A stretch of 64,000 nt of DNA. It comes from Avichristensenella sp031549905 (GTDB lineage Bacteria > Bacillota > Clostridia > Christensenellales > Aristaeellaceae). Below, in pieces: positions 19,301-27,139 of this stretch (the first letter of the stretch is position 1; each line of letters opens with the position of its first letter). The DNA lies in NCBI GenBank assembly GCA_031549905.1, contig JAVBPC010000019.1:6326-70325 (forward strand). Direction: 5' to 3'. Below the pieces are notes generated by a model. It was given only the letters and a program-made list of their open reading frames with translations, ran no database searches and had not been told where the DNA came from. The translations under genes were made by a program, and so were the position numbers.

Positions 19301-22300
19301 TGGAAATGCTGCTGCTGCTGGAAAAAACCTTGGGAAACGCCCCCACGGTGGCCGACCTGTATGCGCACAGCACAGTGCGGCGGTTGGCCCGCATCATGCG
19401 GAAAGAAAACGGCGCATTGCCCGCCGAAGGGCCGCGCCAGGATCGCACTGAGCGCATCCCTCCCGCGCCGGAACAGGCTGCCTATCCCCTCACCCCGGCG
19501 CAAAGGCGGTTCTACGTGCTGCACAGCCTGGATGAAAGCGGTGTGGCCTATAACATGCCGGGGGCGTTCCGCCCTTCGTCCCCAATCGATCTCAATCGCC
19601 TGGAAGACGCGTGCGCACGTTTGATTGCGCTGGATGAGTCTTTGCGGACAGGGTTTGTTTTGCAGGGTTCGGATATCGCACAGGTGATTGCGCCCAGTGC
19701 CGCGTTCCATGTGGAAGCAATAGACGCCTTGGATGAATCGGATGCGCTAAAGCGCTTCACGCGCCCTTTTGACCTCTCGCGCCCGCCTCTGTTCCGCGCG
19801 GGCATCTGGGTGGATGGCGCGGGGCGGCAGACGCTGCTGTTTGACATGCACCATATCATCTCGGATGGCGTGAGCAGCGGGCTTTTCTTTGCCCGGCTGG
19901 AGGCGCTATACAGGGGCGATACCGTGGCAATGCCCCCCGTTCGCGTGCGGGACTGGGCGTACCTCCTTGCCGATAGGGATGCCGCCGCCATGGATGCCCA
20001 TCGCGCCTATTGGCGTAAGCAGCTCCGGGATGCCGTTTGCTGCGCCGATTTGCCCGCGGATTTTCCGCCCTCGGCGGATATGCGGGGCGCGAAACTCCGC
20101 TTTTCGTTGGATGCCTCCCTGTCAGGCGCGTGTGACCGCCTCTGCGAGGCGCAGCGCGCTACCCCGTATGCACTGTTTGCGGCGGTGTTTGGCGCGCAGC
20201 TGGCCCGCCTGTGCGGGCAGGCCGAGATCATGATCGGTTCTCCGGTTTCCGGCCGCACGCACCCCGACCTCAGGCAGGTCAGCGGCGTATTTGTCAATAC
20301 GCTGCCGCTGCGAATGGCTGTCTCACCTGCTACGCCTTTTGCCGCGCAGCTTCTTCAGGTGCGCGATACCGCCGCCGCCATGCTGGATCATCAGGATTTA
20401 TCCTTTGAAGAGATTGTGGCGCTGACGGGCGCTCCCCGCGAGGCGGGGCGGAACCCGCTGTACAATGTGCTGTTCTCCATGGCGCCTCAAAGCCCCGACG
20501 GTTTCCGCCTGGGTGAGGCAACGCTTGCCTACCTGCCCATCGGCGAAGGTACTGCCAAGCTGGATCTGAGCCTGGAAGGCGTGCGCGGCCCGGAAGGGTA
20601 TGTTTTCACCTACGAATATGCGGCCGCCCAGTTTACGGAGGCTACCATTGCCCTGTGGGCCAGAGGATTTGAGGCCGCGCTGCGGGCAGTTATCACTGAT
20701 ACGGAAATCTCCCTTGGCAATATTCCCGCGGTGTCGGAGGCGGATCACCTTCGCCTGGTCACTCGGCCCAACCGCCGCGGCGCGCCGTTTGACCCTACCC
20801 CCATTGACCGGCTGATAGACGAAGCCGCCGCAGTAACCCCGCACGCCATTGCCGCGGAATGGGGAGACGGCAAGCGCTACACCTACGCACAGCTGAAATT
20901 GCGGTCTGATGCCGTAGCCCGGCACTTAGTGTCCCAAGGCATCGCCCCGGGCGAAATCATCGGCCTGCTGGCGAAGCGGGACGGCGACCTTCTGGCCACG
21001 CAGCTTGGCATATGGAAGGCCGGCTGTGTGATGCTGCCGATGGATACCGCCTACCCCGCCGCGCGCATGCGGCTGATGATGGAAACGGCGGGCGCGGCCG
21101 TGTTGCTGTGCGGGCAGGGCGTCATGCCGCCCGAAGAACTGGCTTGCCGCGTCATTCACACGGATTTCACCGACGGGCAGAGCTTTGTTCCGCCCACGCG
21201 TGGCAGGGATTCGCTTGCGTATGTGCTCTTCACCTCCGGTTCCACCGGACAGCCCAAGGGCGTGACGATCCGCCATCTGTCGCTTTCAAACCTGCTGCTG
21301 GAAGGCGAAGCCATCCTGCAGGGCGTCTCGCGCGTGCTGTGCGCCACCAACGTGATCTTTGACATCTACGCCACGGAAACATGGCAAACCCTGACGCAGG
21401 GCAAAACCGTCATCATGGCGGATGAAGAAGAGATGCTGCTGCCCTGGAAAATGGCGCAGCGGATCATTGCCTCAGGCGCGCAGGTGCTGCAACTGACGCC
21501 TTCCCGCATGCAGATGTGCCTGGGCGATCCGGCGTTTGTGCAGGGCATCGCAGGCATCCGCACGTTTATCCTTGCCGGGGAACCGCTCACCCTGTCCCTT
21601 CGGGATGCACTTGTCAGCGCCTCCCCCGGCTGCCGCGTGCTCAACCAGTATGGGCCAACGGAGGCCACGGTCATCTGTTCCTGGGCGGATGTGACGGATG
21701 CGCGTACCATGCACATCGGGCGGCCCAATGCGAATTGCCGCTTCTATGCGCTGAACGCGGAAGGTCTGATGGTGCCGCCCACCGCGCGCGGCGAGCTGTA
21801 CGTCGCGGGCGAATGCCTATCCAGGGGCTACATCAATCGGGATGACCTCACAGAGGCCGCGTTCCTGAACGACCCCTTTGTGCCAAGCGCGCGGATGTAC
21901 CGCACCGGGGACTTCGTGCGCCTTCGCCCGGATGGCATGTGGGATTTCCTGGGCCGCCGCGACCGGCAGATCAAGCTGGCCGGGCACCGGATCGAGCTGG
22001 AGGAAATCACCGCGCAGATTCTGCGTTCCGGGTGCGCGAAAGAGGCTGCCGTCACGCCGGTTACAGAAGACGGCGCTGTGCGCTTCCTCAGGGCCTATGT
22101 GGTGCCTTCCCCGGAATACGACGCGGCGAGGCTGGATGCGTACCTCGCGCAGCACCTGGCCGATTTCATGATCCCTTCCGAAATCCATTGCGTGGCCGCA
22201 TTCCCCCGCACGGCCAACGGCAAAACGGACCTGCGAGCGCTGGCAACCGGCCATGCGGAAGCGATTCCTGTTGTTGCGCCTTCGGCCGCGCGCGAGGAGC

Positions 22301-23697
22301 CGAAGGAAGACCCCCTGCGCGCGATCTGGGCGGATGTGCTCAAAACCCCGGGTCCAAGCGAGGATGTATCCTTCTTCAAGCAGGGTGGGCATTCTCTGTT
22401 GGCGCTGATGGTGTTGAGTCAATACCACCAACGGGGTTATTCCCTGACCATGCATGATTTTTACCGGCACCCCACCCTTCGGGAACAGCGGGCGCTGTTG
22501 AATCTGCCGGAGGCTGTTCACACTTTCTCCACGCCGGGAATCGCGAAAAGCGAGCCGATCCCTGTTATGCAGGAAACCACGCCGCCCGTTCATGCGCCTG
22601 ATGTCGCACCTGCAAGCGGGGACGCGCTTCCCCGCCGCATGCCCGCCGTTTCTTCCGCCTGTGGCAAGGAAGGCGCTACCCTGCTCACCGGTGCGGGGGG
22701 ATTCTTTGGCGCGCATGTGCTGGAAGCGCTGGAGAAGCGGGGCGAAAAGGTGATTTGCCTTGTCCGCAATGAAGCAAAGTTTCTGGATGCCTACCGCGCC
22801 TATTTTGACAGCGAACCCACAGGCATTCAGGTGGTGTGGGGGGATGTTACCAAGCCCCGGATGGGCCTGGCGTTTTCGGACTACGCATCGCTTGCCGCAC
22901 GCACGGCAAAGGTGTGGCACTGCGCAGCCGATGTACGCCACTTCGCGCCGGAAGGCGAGCTGATGGAAGCCAATGTGACCGGCACGGAAACCATGATCAC
23001 CTTTGCGGCGGACGCGGGCGCAAAGCTGTGCCATGTTTCCACTGCCAGCGTCAGCGGGGAGATGATAGCAAGCGGAGAACCCTACGACTTTACGGAACTT
23101 GATTTGGATATCGGCCAGAACCTGCGCGACAACGTGTATGTGCACAGCAAGGCCATTGCCGAAGCGCGCGTTGTGCAGGCCATGGAGGCGGGATTGCCCG
23201 CGCAGATATTCCGGATTGGGCGGCTATTTTCCCGCGCGCGGGATGGTGTTTTTCAGCGCAACTGGGAAACGAACGCGTTCTATCGCGCCGTTCGCGGTCT
23301 GATGGAGCTTGGCGCCGCGCCAAAGAGCTGGGCGGATGCCCGGGTGGAACTGACGCCGGTGGATCTGTGCGCGGAGGCCGCGGTGCTGTTATCCCAAACA
23401 GATGCCGCCGTGCTGCACATGGTATCCCCCATGCGCATTCTGTCCTCTGCCCTGCTGAGTGAAATCGGCGGCATGGCAGTGCTCCCCGATGATGCATTTA
23501 CCGCGCTCCTCCACGCGCGTCTGGCCCGCGTGTCGTCCACCTACCTGCATTCCCTGGTAGAGGACTACTTCGGCGCGCAGGTCGCTGCGGCGAAGGTGCA
23601 CGTCGATCTTTCCCGCACCCTAGCGCTGCTTGAGAGTCTTGGTTTCCATTGGCCCGATCCCGATCCCGCCGTGCTTGCCAAGTGTTTTGCATTATAG
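16369..23697 (+). CDS. Two-module non-ribosomal peptide synthetase with terminal thioester reductase
   Basis: 2,442 residues from ATG 16369, which follows GGAAGG at 9 bases. Domains in order: C1 (from ~15; HHLISDAW at 143), A1 (CTSGSTGEPK ~594, NQYGPSEATVG, YRTGDLG, NGKTDY ~920), T1 (GGDSL, Ser 974), C2 (from ~1040; HHIISDG ~1161), A2 (FTSGSTGQPKG ~1621, NQYGPTEAT, YRTGDF, NGKTDL ~1950), T2 (GGHSL, Ser 2009), and a reductase (TGAGGFFGAHV ~2106, YVHSK Tyr/Lys pair ~2260). C1 sits ahead of any carrier domain, so it should be a starter domain joining an acyl group to the first amino acid. The reductase should release a peptide aldehyde using NAD(P)H. There is no thioesterase. The kinase, HD-GYP, ligase and ACP genes follow in one operon. 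Confidence 0.95.
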   Translation: MQTALHREGAKNAFPLSKSQENIWNLETAYSGLPLNNICSTLNISGRLDIALLTQAVLGLIETTPSLRTRILLLQSGKPGQYVAEHRPVQVPFFDFSLTGDEGIDGWSLSIAREIIPVLDAPLYHCAVFKRSNGTGGVLLKTHHLISDAWSQGLLLKRLSEIYLTLLAHDEPDMTPAPCYIAHVDDEAAYLASPQRERDHAFWSDTLHDLTDARAKAYDYAAISPVGRRTSFLLPEKLNRLITLFCSQHKVSPFAVFYMALAIYLKRVRGQERFCVGVPVINRRTFVEKQTPGMFVSTLPFVNTIEESMTLLTFNEALRNQWHVLLRHQQLPYEEIRAIAQANGYPSGKLFDIVLSYQNGGSMSAGESSISFEGRWQYNGYQSEALCIHISSHSGDERLLVDYDFLTQLFSLAEIEALHAHLVNLLLDALQNPDKPVHDLYVLGETEEERVLFTFNTSAAPLPRTSLKEALRAQAEACTKRVAIVFQGQRIHYDTLWALAKERAERIREVVHKKGQVIAIQMPQGIDLFAWLWAVIESQNLWLLLDTDQPAARADIALARAGARALITPEGIFPRIAEEIPVLSAVDPAAYLVCTSGSTGEPKLVQVGERSLLNFARAMSEVYGRGGVLSACNAAFDAFLLESVCALLGGKTVVLCSDAERNDPVSLSKIIRQCRVGFLALTPSRLLSYLKEPAFARAIAPLEGILCGGEGYPEELLLRLLDLTGATLYNQYGPSEATVGVTLARLNGASAITLGKPMRNCRLYVLDDRLKARPIGSPGEICIGGECLAHGYLGDEKLTAERFAQNPYHEGRLYRTGDLGMWNERGELVFLGRKDGQLKLQGHRIEPGEIESRLLLHPLVTNVAVRTFQDKAGHTVLSAYYTARAPLEPEDLLAFASAYLPRYMLPAHVRQLERLPVTPNGKTDYARLPVPEIRQGQTLPKDALEETVLHIWQEVLGSDTLDVETDYFFAGGDSLNAVEMLLLLEKTLGNAPTVADLYAHSTVRRLARIMRKENGALPAEGPRQDRTERIPPAPEQAAYPLTPAQRRFYVLHSLDESGVAYNMPGAFRPSSPIDLNRLEDACARLIALDESLRTGFVLQGSDIAQVIAPSAAFHVEAIDALDESDALKRFTRPFDLSRPPLFRAGIWVDGAGRQTLLFDMHHIISDGVSSGLFFARLEALYRGDTVAMPPVRVRDWAYLLADRDAAAMDAHRAYWRKQLRDAVCCADLPADFPPSADMRGAKLRFSLDASLSGACDRLCEAQRATPYALFAAVFGAQLARLCGQAEIMIGSPVSGRTHPDLRQVSGVFVNTLPLRMAVSPATPFAAQLLQVRDTAAAMLDHQDLSFEEIVALTGAPREAGRNPLYNVLFSMAPQSPDGFRLGEATLAYLPIGEGTAKLDLSLEGVRGPEGYVFTYEYAAAQFTEATIALWARGFEAALRAVITDTEISLGNIPAVSEADHLRLVTRPNRRGAPFDPTPIDRLIDEAAAVTPHAIAAEWGDGKRYTYAQLKLRSDAVARHLVSQGIAPGEIIGLLAKRDGDLLATQLGIWKAGCVMLPMDTAYPAARMRLMMETAGAAVLLCGQGVMPPEELACRVIHTDFTDGQSFVPPTRGRDSLAYVLFTSGSTGQPKGVTIRHLSLSNLLLEGEAILQGVSRVLCATNVIFDIYATETWQTLTQGKTVIMADEEEMLLPWKMAQRIIASGAQVLQLTPSRMQMCLGDPAFVQGIAGIRTFILAGEPLTLSLRDALVSASPGCRVLNQYGPTEATVICSWADVTDARTMHIGRPNANCRFYALNAEGLMVPPTARGELYVAGECLSRGYINRDDLTEAAFLNDPFVPSARMYRTGDFVRLRPDGMWDFLGRRDRQIKLAGHRIELEEITAQILRSGCAKEAAVTPVTEDGAVRFLRAYVVPSPEYDAARLDAYLAQHLADFMIPSEIHCVAAFPRTANGKTDLRALATGHAEAIPVVAPSAAREEPKEDPLRAIWADVLKTPGPSEDVSFFKQGGHSLLALMVLSQYHQRGYSLTMHDFYRHPTLREQRALLNLPEAVHTFSTPGIAKSEPIPVMQETTPPVHAPDVAPASGDALPRRMPAVSSACGKEGATLLTGAGGFFGAHVLEALEKRGEKVICLVRNEAKFLDAYRAYFDSEPTGIQVVWGDVTKPRMGLAFSDYASLAARTAKVWHCAADVRHFAPEGELMEANVTGTETMITFAADAGAKLCHVSTASVSGEMIASGEPYDFTELDLDIGQNLRDNVYVHSKAIAEARVVQAMEAGLPAQIFRIGRLFSRARDGVFQRNWETNAFYRAVRGLMELGAAPKSWADARVELTPVDLCAEAAVLLSQTDAAVLHMVSPMRILSSALLSEIGGMAVLPDDAFTALLHARLARVSSTYLHSLVEDYFGAQVAAAKVHVDLSRTLALLESLGFHWPDPDPAVLAKCFAL

Positions 23698-23712
23698 GAA
23701 GGAAGATTGCTC

Positions 23713-25596
23713 ATGTTTTCCGATGTCGTGCTTGCCACGATGATCCTGGACATCATTGCGGTCGTCTACTTTGTCAGTTTCAACTTGTTGTCCGGCAAGC
23801 GTAAGCTGATCCACTGGCTGTATGCGTTTCAATCCCTCGGCTTTGTGATATGGCAGGTAGCCGTCATCGCCATGCGTCAGGCCGATCCCGGAAACGAAAC
23901 GCTGCTTTTCCTGTGCGATGCGTTCACCAATGTCGGGGCCGTGGTGACCCCGGTGCTCATCCTGCTGCTGGCCATCACCTACACCAAGGGGCTGGAGAGA
24001 CTTTCCAAGCGTTACCTGCTGCTTCTTATCCCCACCATCGTCAGCGTTGGCATCATCTTCACCAACCCGTGGCACCACCTGCACTACAAGGTTTTTTCCG
24101 TGTACTCCTCGGAGATCGTGTTCGGACCCTTCCTGTTTGTCAAGGGCGCGTTTGTGTATTTCTGCCTGGTTTGGGCGATGGTGATCATGCTCCGTTACGC
24201 GCTGAACAGCAACAACAAGCTGTATATTCAGCAATCGGTTTTGTTTATCATCAGCATTGTGTTCCCCGCCGTTGTCAACATCCTGGCCACACTGCAGGTG
24301 TTCAACCTTTCTATCGCAGCAACGCCGCTTTCTTTCCTTGTTACCATCATCTGCCAGGGCATTGCCATCTATTATTTTGACTTTTTAAACATTGAGCCCC
24401 TGGCCCTGGAAAGAGTGCTGGACAGCATTTCGGATGCTTACCTCGTGCTGGCGGAAGACCTAAAGGTCGTCAGCTTCAACAGGCCTTTTGCCGATGTGTA
24501 CACAAAACTGTGCAACATCCATGTGGGGGCAAACCTGGAAGAGCGCGCGCGGGCCACCGGCGATGATGTAAACAGCGGCATTCTGTACAACATGCTCACA
24601 TCCGTTCGCTCCGCGCACAGCACGGGCGAAGCCATCTTCTATGAGCAGGCGCTGCTGACCGACAAGGGCATGAACTACTATTCCGTGGAGGTCACGCCGC
24701 TGATCCTGGGCAAAAGGGTGTACGGGTATATCGCGATGTTCAAGGATGTCACACGCCTTCGGGATGCCATCCGCCGGGATCAGGAAAACATCACCCGCTC
24801 CATGGAAAGGGAGCGCCTCGCCTCGCTGGGGCAGATGATCGGGGGTATCTCCCATAACCTCAAAACGCCGATCATGTCGGTTTCCGGCAGCGTGGGCGTG
24901 CTTGAAAAGCTGGCGAAAGAGTATATCGACAGCATCGGCGACCCGCAGGTAACCCTGGAGGATCATCAGGAAATATACGGAGAACTGCGGGATTGGCTTG
25001 CCAAGATACAGGATTGCTGTGCCTATATGTCCGACATCATTACCACGGTCAAGGGACTTGCCACCAACATGAACACCACGGAAAACGGCGAGATCGATAT
25101 TGATGAGGTGCACAAGCGGGTGCTGCTGCTGATGCAGCATGAGCTGAAAAAGGGGCACTGCACGCTTGCATACCAGAACCTTCTGGAACCCGGCGTGCGG
25201 GTGCACGGAGATATCAACAACCTGGTACAGGTGATCAACAACCTGGTAGGCAACGCCATTGACGCCATGAGCGAAACGGGCGGCGGCGTTATTGTGTTCA
25301 CATCACGCCAGGAAGAGAACCAAATCATTCTGTCGGTTGCGGACAGCGGGCCCGGGGTCCCCCCCGCCGTGCGTGAAAAGCTGTTCAAAGAGATGATCAC
25401 CAGCAAGGGTACCAAGGGGACGGGCCTTGGGTTATACACATCCAATGTGCTGATACACGGCAAGTTTGGCGGCAGCCTTTGGCTGGAAGACACGGAAGGC
25501 GGCGCAGTATTCAGCCTTTCCATACCGATGGAACGGCCGGAAGATACGCAAGGCGACACACTAGGAACGGGAGGTATGCTGTATGCGAAAGAATAA
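23713..25596 (+). CDS. Histidine kinase with N-terminal 7TM sensor and PAS domain
   Basis: 627 residues. Seven hydrophobic segments fill residues 1-225 and include the TNPWHHLHY motif typical of the His_kin_7TM sensor. A PAS-like domain (about 230-350) is followed by an H-box with GGISHNLKTP (His ~381) and an ATPase domain (NNLVGNAIDAMSE, DSGPGVP, GTGLGLYTS). ATG 23713 lies 15 bp after the NRPS stop, behind GGAAGG, so the genes are co-transcribed. It overlaps the HD-GYP response regulator gene by 14 bp, its obvious partner. The ligand is unknown; sensing the NRPS product or a related lipid is an inference from position. Confidence 0.92.
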   Translation: MFSDVVLATMILDIIAVVYFVSFNLLSGKRKLIHWLYAFQSLGFVIWQVAVIAMRQADPGNETLLFLCDAFTNVGAVVTPVLILLLAITYTKGLERLSKRYLLLLIPTIVSVGIIFTNPWHHLHYKVFSVYSSEIVFGPFLFVKGAFVYFCLVWAMVIMLRYALNSNNKLYIQQSVLFIISIVFPAVVNILATLQVFNLSIAATPLSFLVTIICQGIAIYYFDFLNIEPLALERVLDSISDAYLVLAEDLKVVSFNRPFADVYTKLCNIHVGANLEERARATGDDVNSGILYNMLTSVRSAHSTGEAIFYEQALLTDKGMNYYSVEVTPLILGKRVYGYIAMFKDVTRLRDAIRRDQENITRSMERERLASLGQMIGGISHNLKTPIMSVSGSVGVLEKLAKEYIDSIGDPQVTLEDHQEIYGELRDWLAKIQDCCAYMSDIITTVKGLATNMNTTENGEIDIDEVHKRVLLLMQHELKKGHCTLAYQNLLEPGVRVHGDINNLVQVINNLVGNAIDAMSETGGGVIVFTSRQEENQIILSVADSGPGVPPAVREKLFKEMITSKGTKGTGLGLYTSNVLIHGKFGGSLWLEDTEGGAVFSLSIPMERPEDTQGDTLGTGGMLYAKE

Positions 25597-27139
25597 AGCA
25601 GGTTCCGTGCACAACGGGTTCACCATGATGGCCCTGGATGACGACGCCACCATCACCTCCGCCCTGAAGGCCTATTTTGAGGCCTCGGGGTATCAGGTGG
25701 ATACGGAGATAGACCCGATCCAGGCGCTGACCCGCATGCAGGAAAAGCGCTACGATGTGCTGCTGCTGGATTTCCTGATGCAGCCCATCTGCGGGGATGA
25801 GTTCGTCACCAGGCTTCGCTCCTTCGATCGCGATGTGTTCATCATCCTGCTGACCGGGCACAGGGAATTGGCTCCGCCGCTGAACACGCTTCGGGATCTG
25901 GATATCCAGGGCTACTATGAAAAGAGTGAACGGTTTGACCAATTGGAATTGCTGGTGGAATCATGCGTCAAAGCCATCAAGCAGATGCGTATCATCCGCA
26001 ACTACCGCGATGGGCTCAGCCGCATTCTTACCGCCGCCACGCAGATTCACCGCCTGGCCCCTTTGCGGGACATTATGGCCCGTGCGCTCCAGCAGGCGGA
26101 ACTGCTCGTACGGACGGAAGGGCTGTTCCTGTGGATAGAGCCCGAACGGGTGGTAGGTTCCGCAACGGATGAAGCGCTGGATCTCACAAAAGGCATGTTC
26201 ATGGGCGGCGCCAGGTATGATATCGCCCCCGATGTGTTCCACGAAAATGTGCTGCCGGGCCTTTCCAGCCTTATTTCGCAGGCCATCCAAACTGCCGGCA
26301 CATGCAACAGCCAGGGATTTCTGGTTGTACCGCTGCAACATTTTGACGGCCGCCCCTTCGGTGTGCTGGTGGTGGATGTGCTTTCCAGCGTCAACAGCGA
26401 TCTGACCCAACTGCTGGAGATGTTTGCGCGCCAGACCGCTGCGGCGCTGAGCAACGCGCTGCTGCACGAAGCGGTGGAGGTGAAAAACAAGGAAGTCACC
26501 CATGCGTACCAGCGGCTCAACGCCAGCTACATGGATACGATCAGCGCGCTGAGGATGACGGTTGACGCAAAGGATATCTACACCCGGGGCCACTCCGACC
26601 GGGTTTCGCATTATGCGTTCCGCCTTGCCGGGGCGATCGGGCTGGATGAGGCGCGGCGGGAAACCGTGCGCGTAGCAGGCCTGTTCCATGATGTGGGCAA
26701 GGTCGGCATATCCGATAAAACCCTTACGAAAAACGGACCCCTTACCGATGAAGAATTCGATGAAATCCGAAAACACCCCCAGATGAGCGGGCGCATCCTT
26801 TCCGCCGTAGCGATGTTTAAGGATTTGCCCCACATCGTTTCCGCCCATCATGAGCGCTATGATGGGCGCGGATACCCCGATGGGCTGGCAGGGGAGGCCA
26901 TTCCCCTGGAGGCCCGCATCATCGCCATTGCCGACGCATTTGACGCGATGACATCGGACCGCCACTACCGCAGGAGCCTTGGGGCGGAGCGGGCCATGGA
27001 AGAAATTCGCAAGGGCAGCGGTTTCCAGTTCGACCCTGTGCTGGCGGATGCTTTCCTGGCTTTGCTGGAAAACAGCGCGGAATCCATGTGCGATGAACTG
27101 GCCTGGACGTATGGAGAAAAAGGAGGAGAAGCCGTATGA
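25583..27139 (+). CDS. Response regulator with GAF and HD-GYP (cyclic-di-GMP phosphodiesterase) domains
   Basis: 518 residues. The receiver domain has MALDDDA, phospho-acceptor Asp 63 in LLLDFLMQP and the Lys in YYEKSE. A GAF-like region spans about 150-300. The HD-GYP domain (about 325-500) keeps the metal ligands GHSDRVSHYA, LFHDVGKVGI and HHERYDGRGYPDG, so cyclic-di-GMP hydrolysis is expected. ATG 25583 is inside the kinase gene and follows GGGAGG. Output is a second-messenger change rather than DNA binding, which is uncommon in an NRPS operon. Its last codons overlap the ligase ATG as ATGA. Confidence 0.93.
   Translation: MRKNKAGSVHNGFTMMALDDDATITSALKAYFEASGYQVDTEIDPIQALTRMQEKRYDVLLLDFLMQPICGDEFVTRLRSFDRDVFIILLTGHRELAPPLNTLRDLDIQGYYEKSERFDQLELLVESCVKAIKQMRIIRNYRDGLSRILTAATQIHRLAPLRDIMARALQQAELLVRTEGLFLWIEPERVVGSATDEALDLTKGMFMGGARYDIAPDVFHENVLPGLSSLISQAIQTAGTCNSQGFLVVPLQHFDGRPFGVLVVDVLSSVNSDLTQLLEMFARQTAAALSNALLHEAVEVKNKEVTHAYQRLNASYMDTISALRMTVDAKDIYTRGHSDRVSHYAFRLAGAIGLDEARRETVRVAGLFHDVGKVGISDKTLTKNGPLTDEEFDEIRKHPQMSGRILSAVAMFKDLPHIVSAHHERYDGRGYPDGLAGEAIPLEARIIAIADAFDAMTSDRHYRRSLGAERAMEEIRKGSGFQFDPVLADAFLALLENSAESMCDELAWTYGEKGGEAV

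Noticed and set aside
18436..23145. Long minus-strand open frames inside the NRPS gene (424 and 442 codons)
   Set aside because: High-GC shadows opposite well-defined A and C domain motifs; no ribosome sites and His/Arg/Gln-biased composition.
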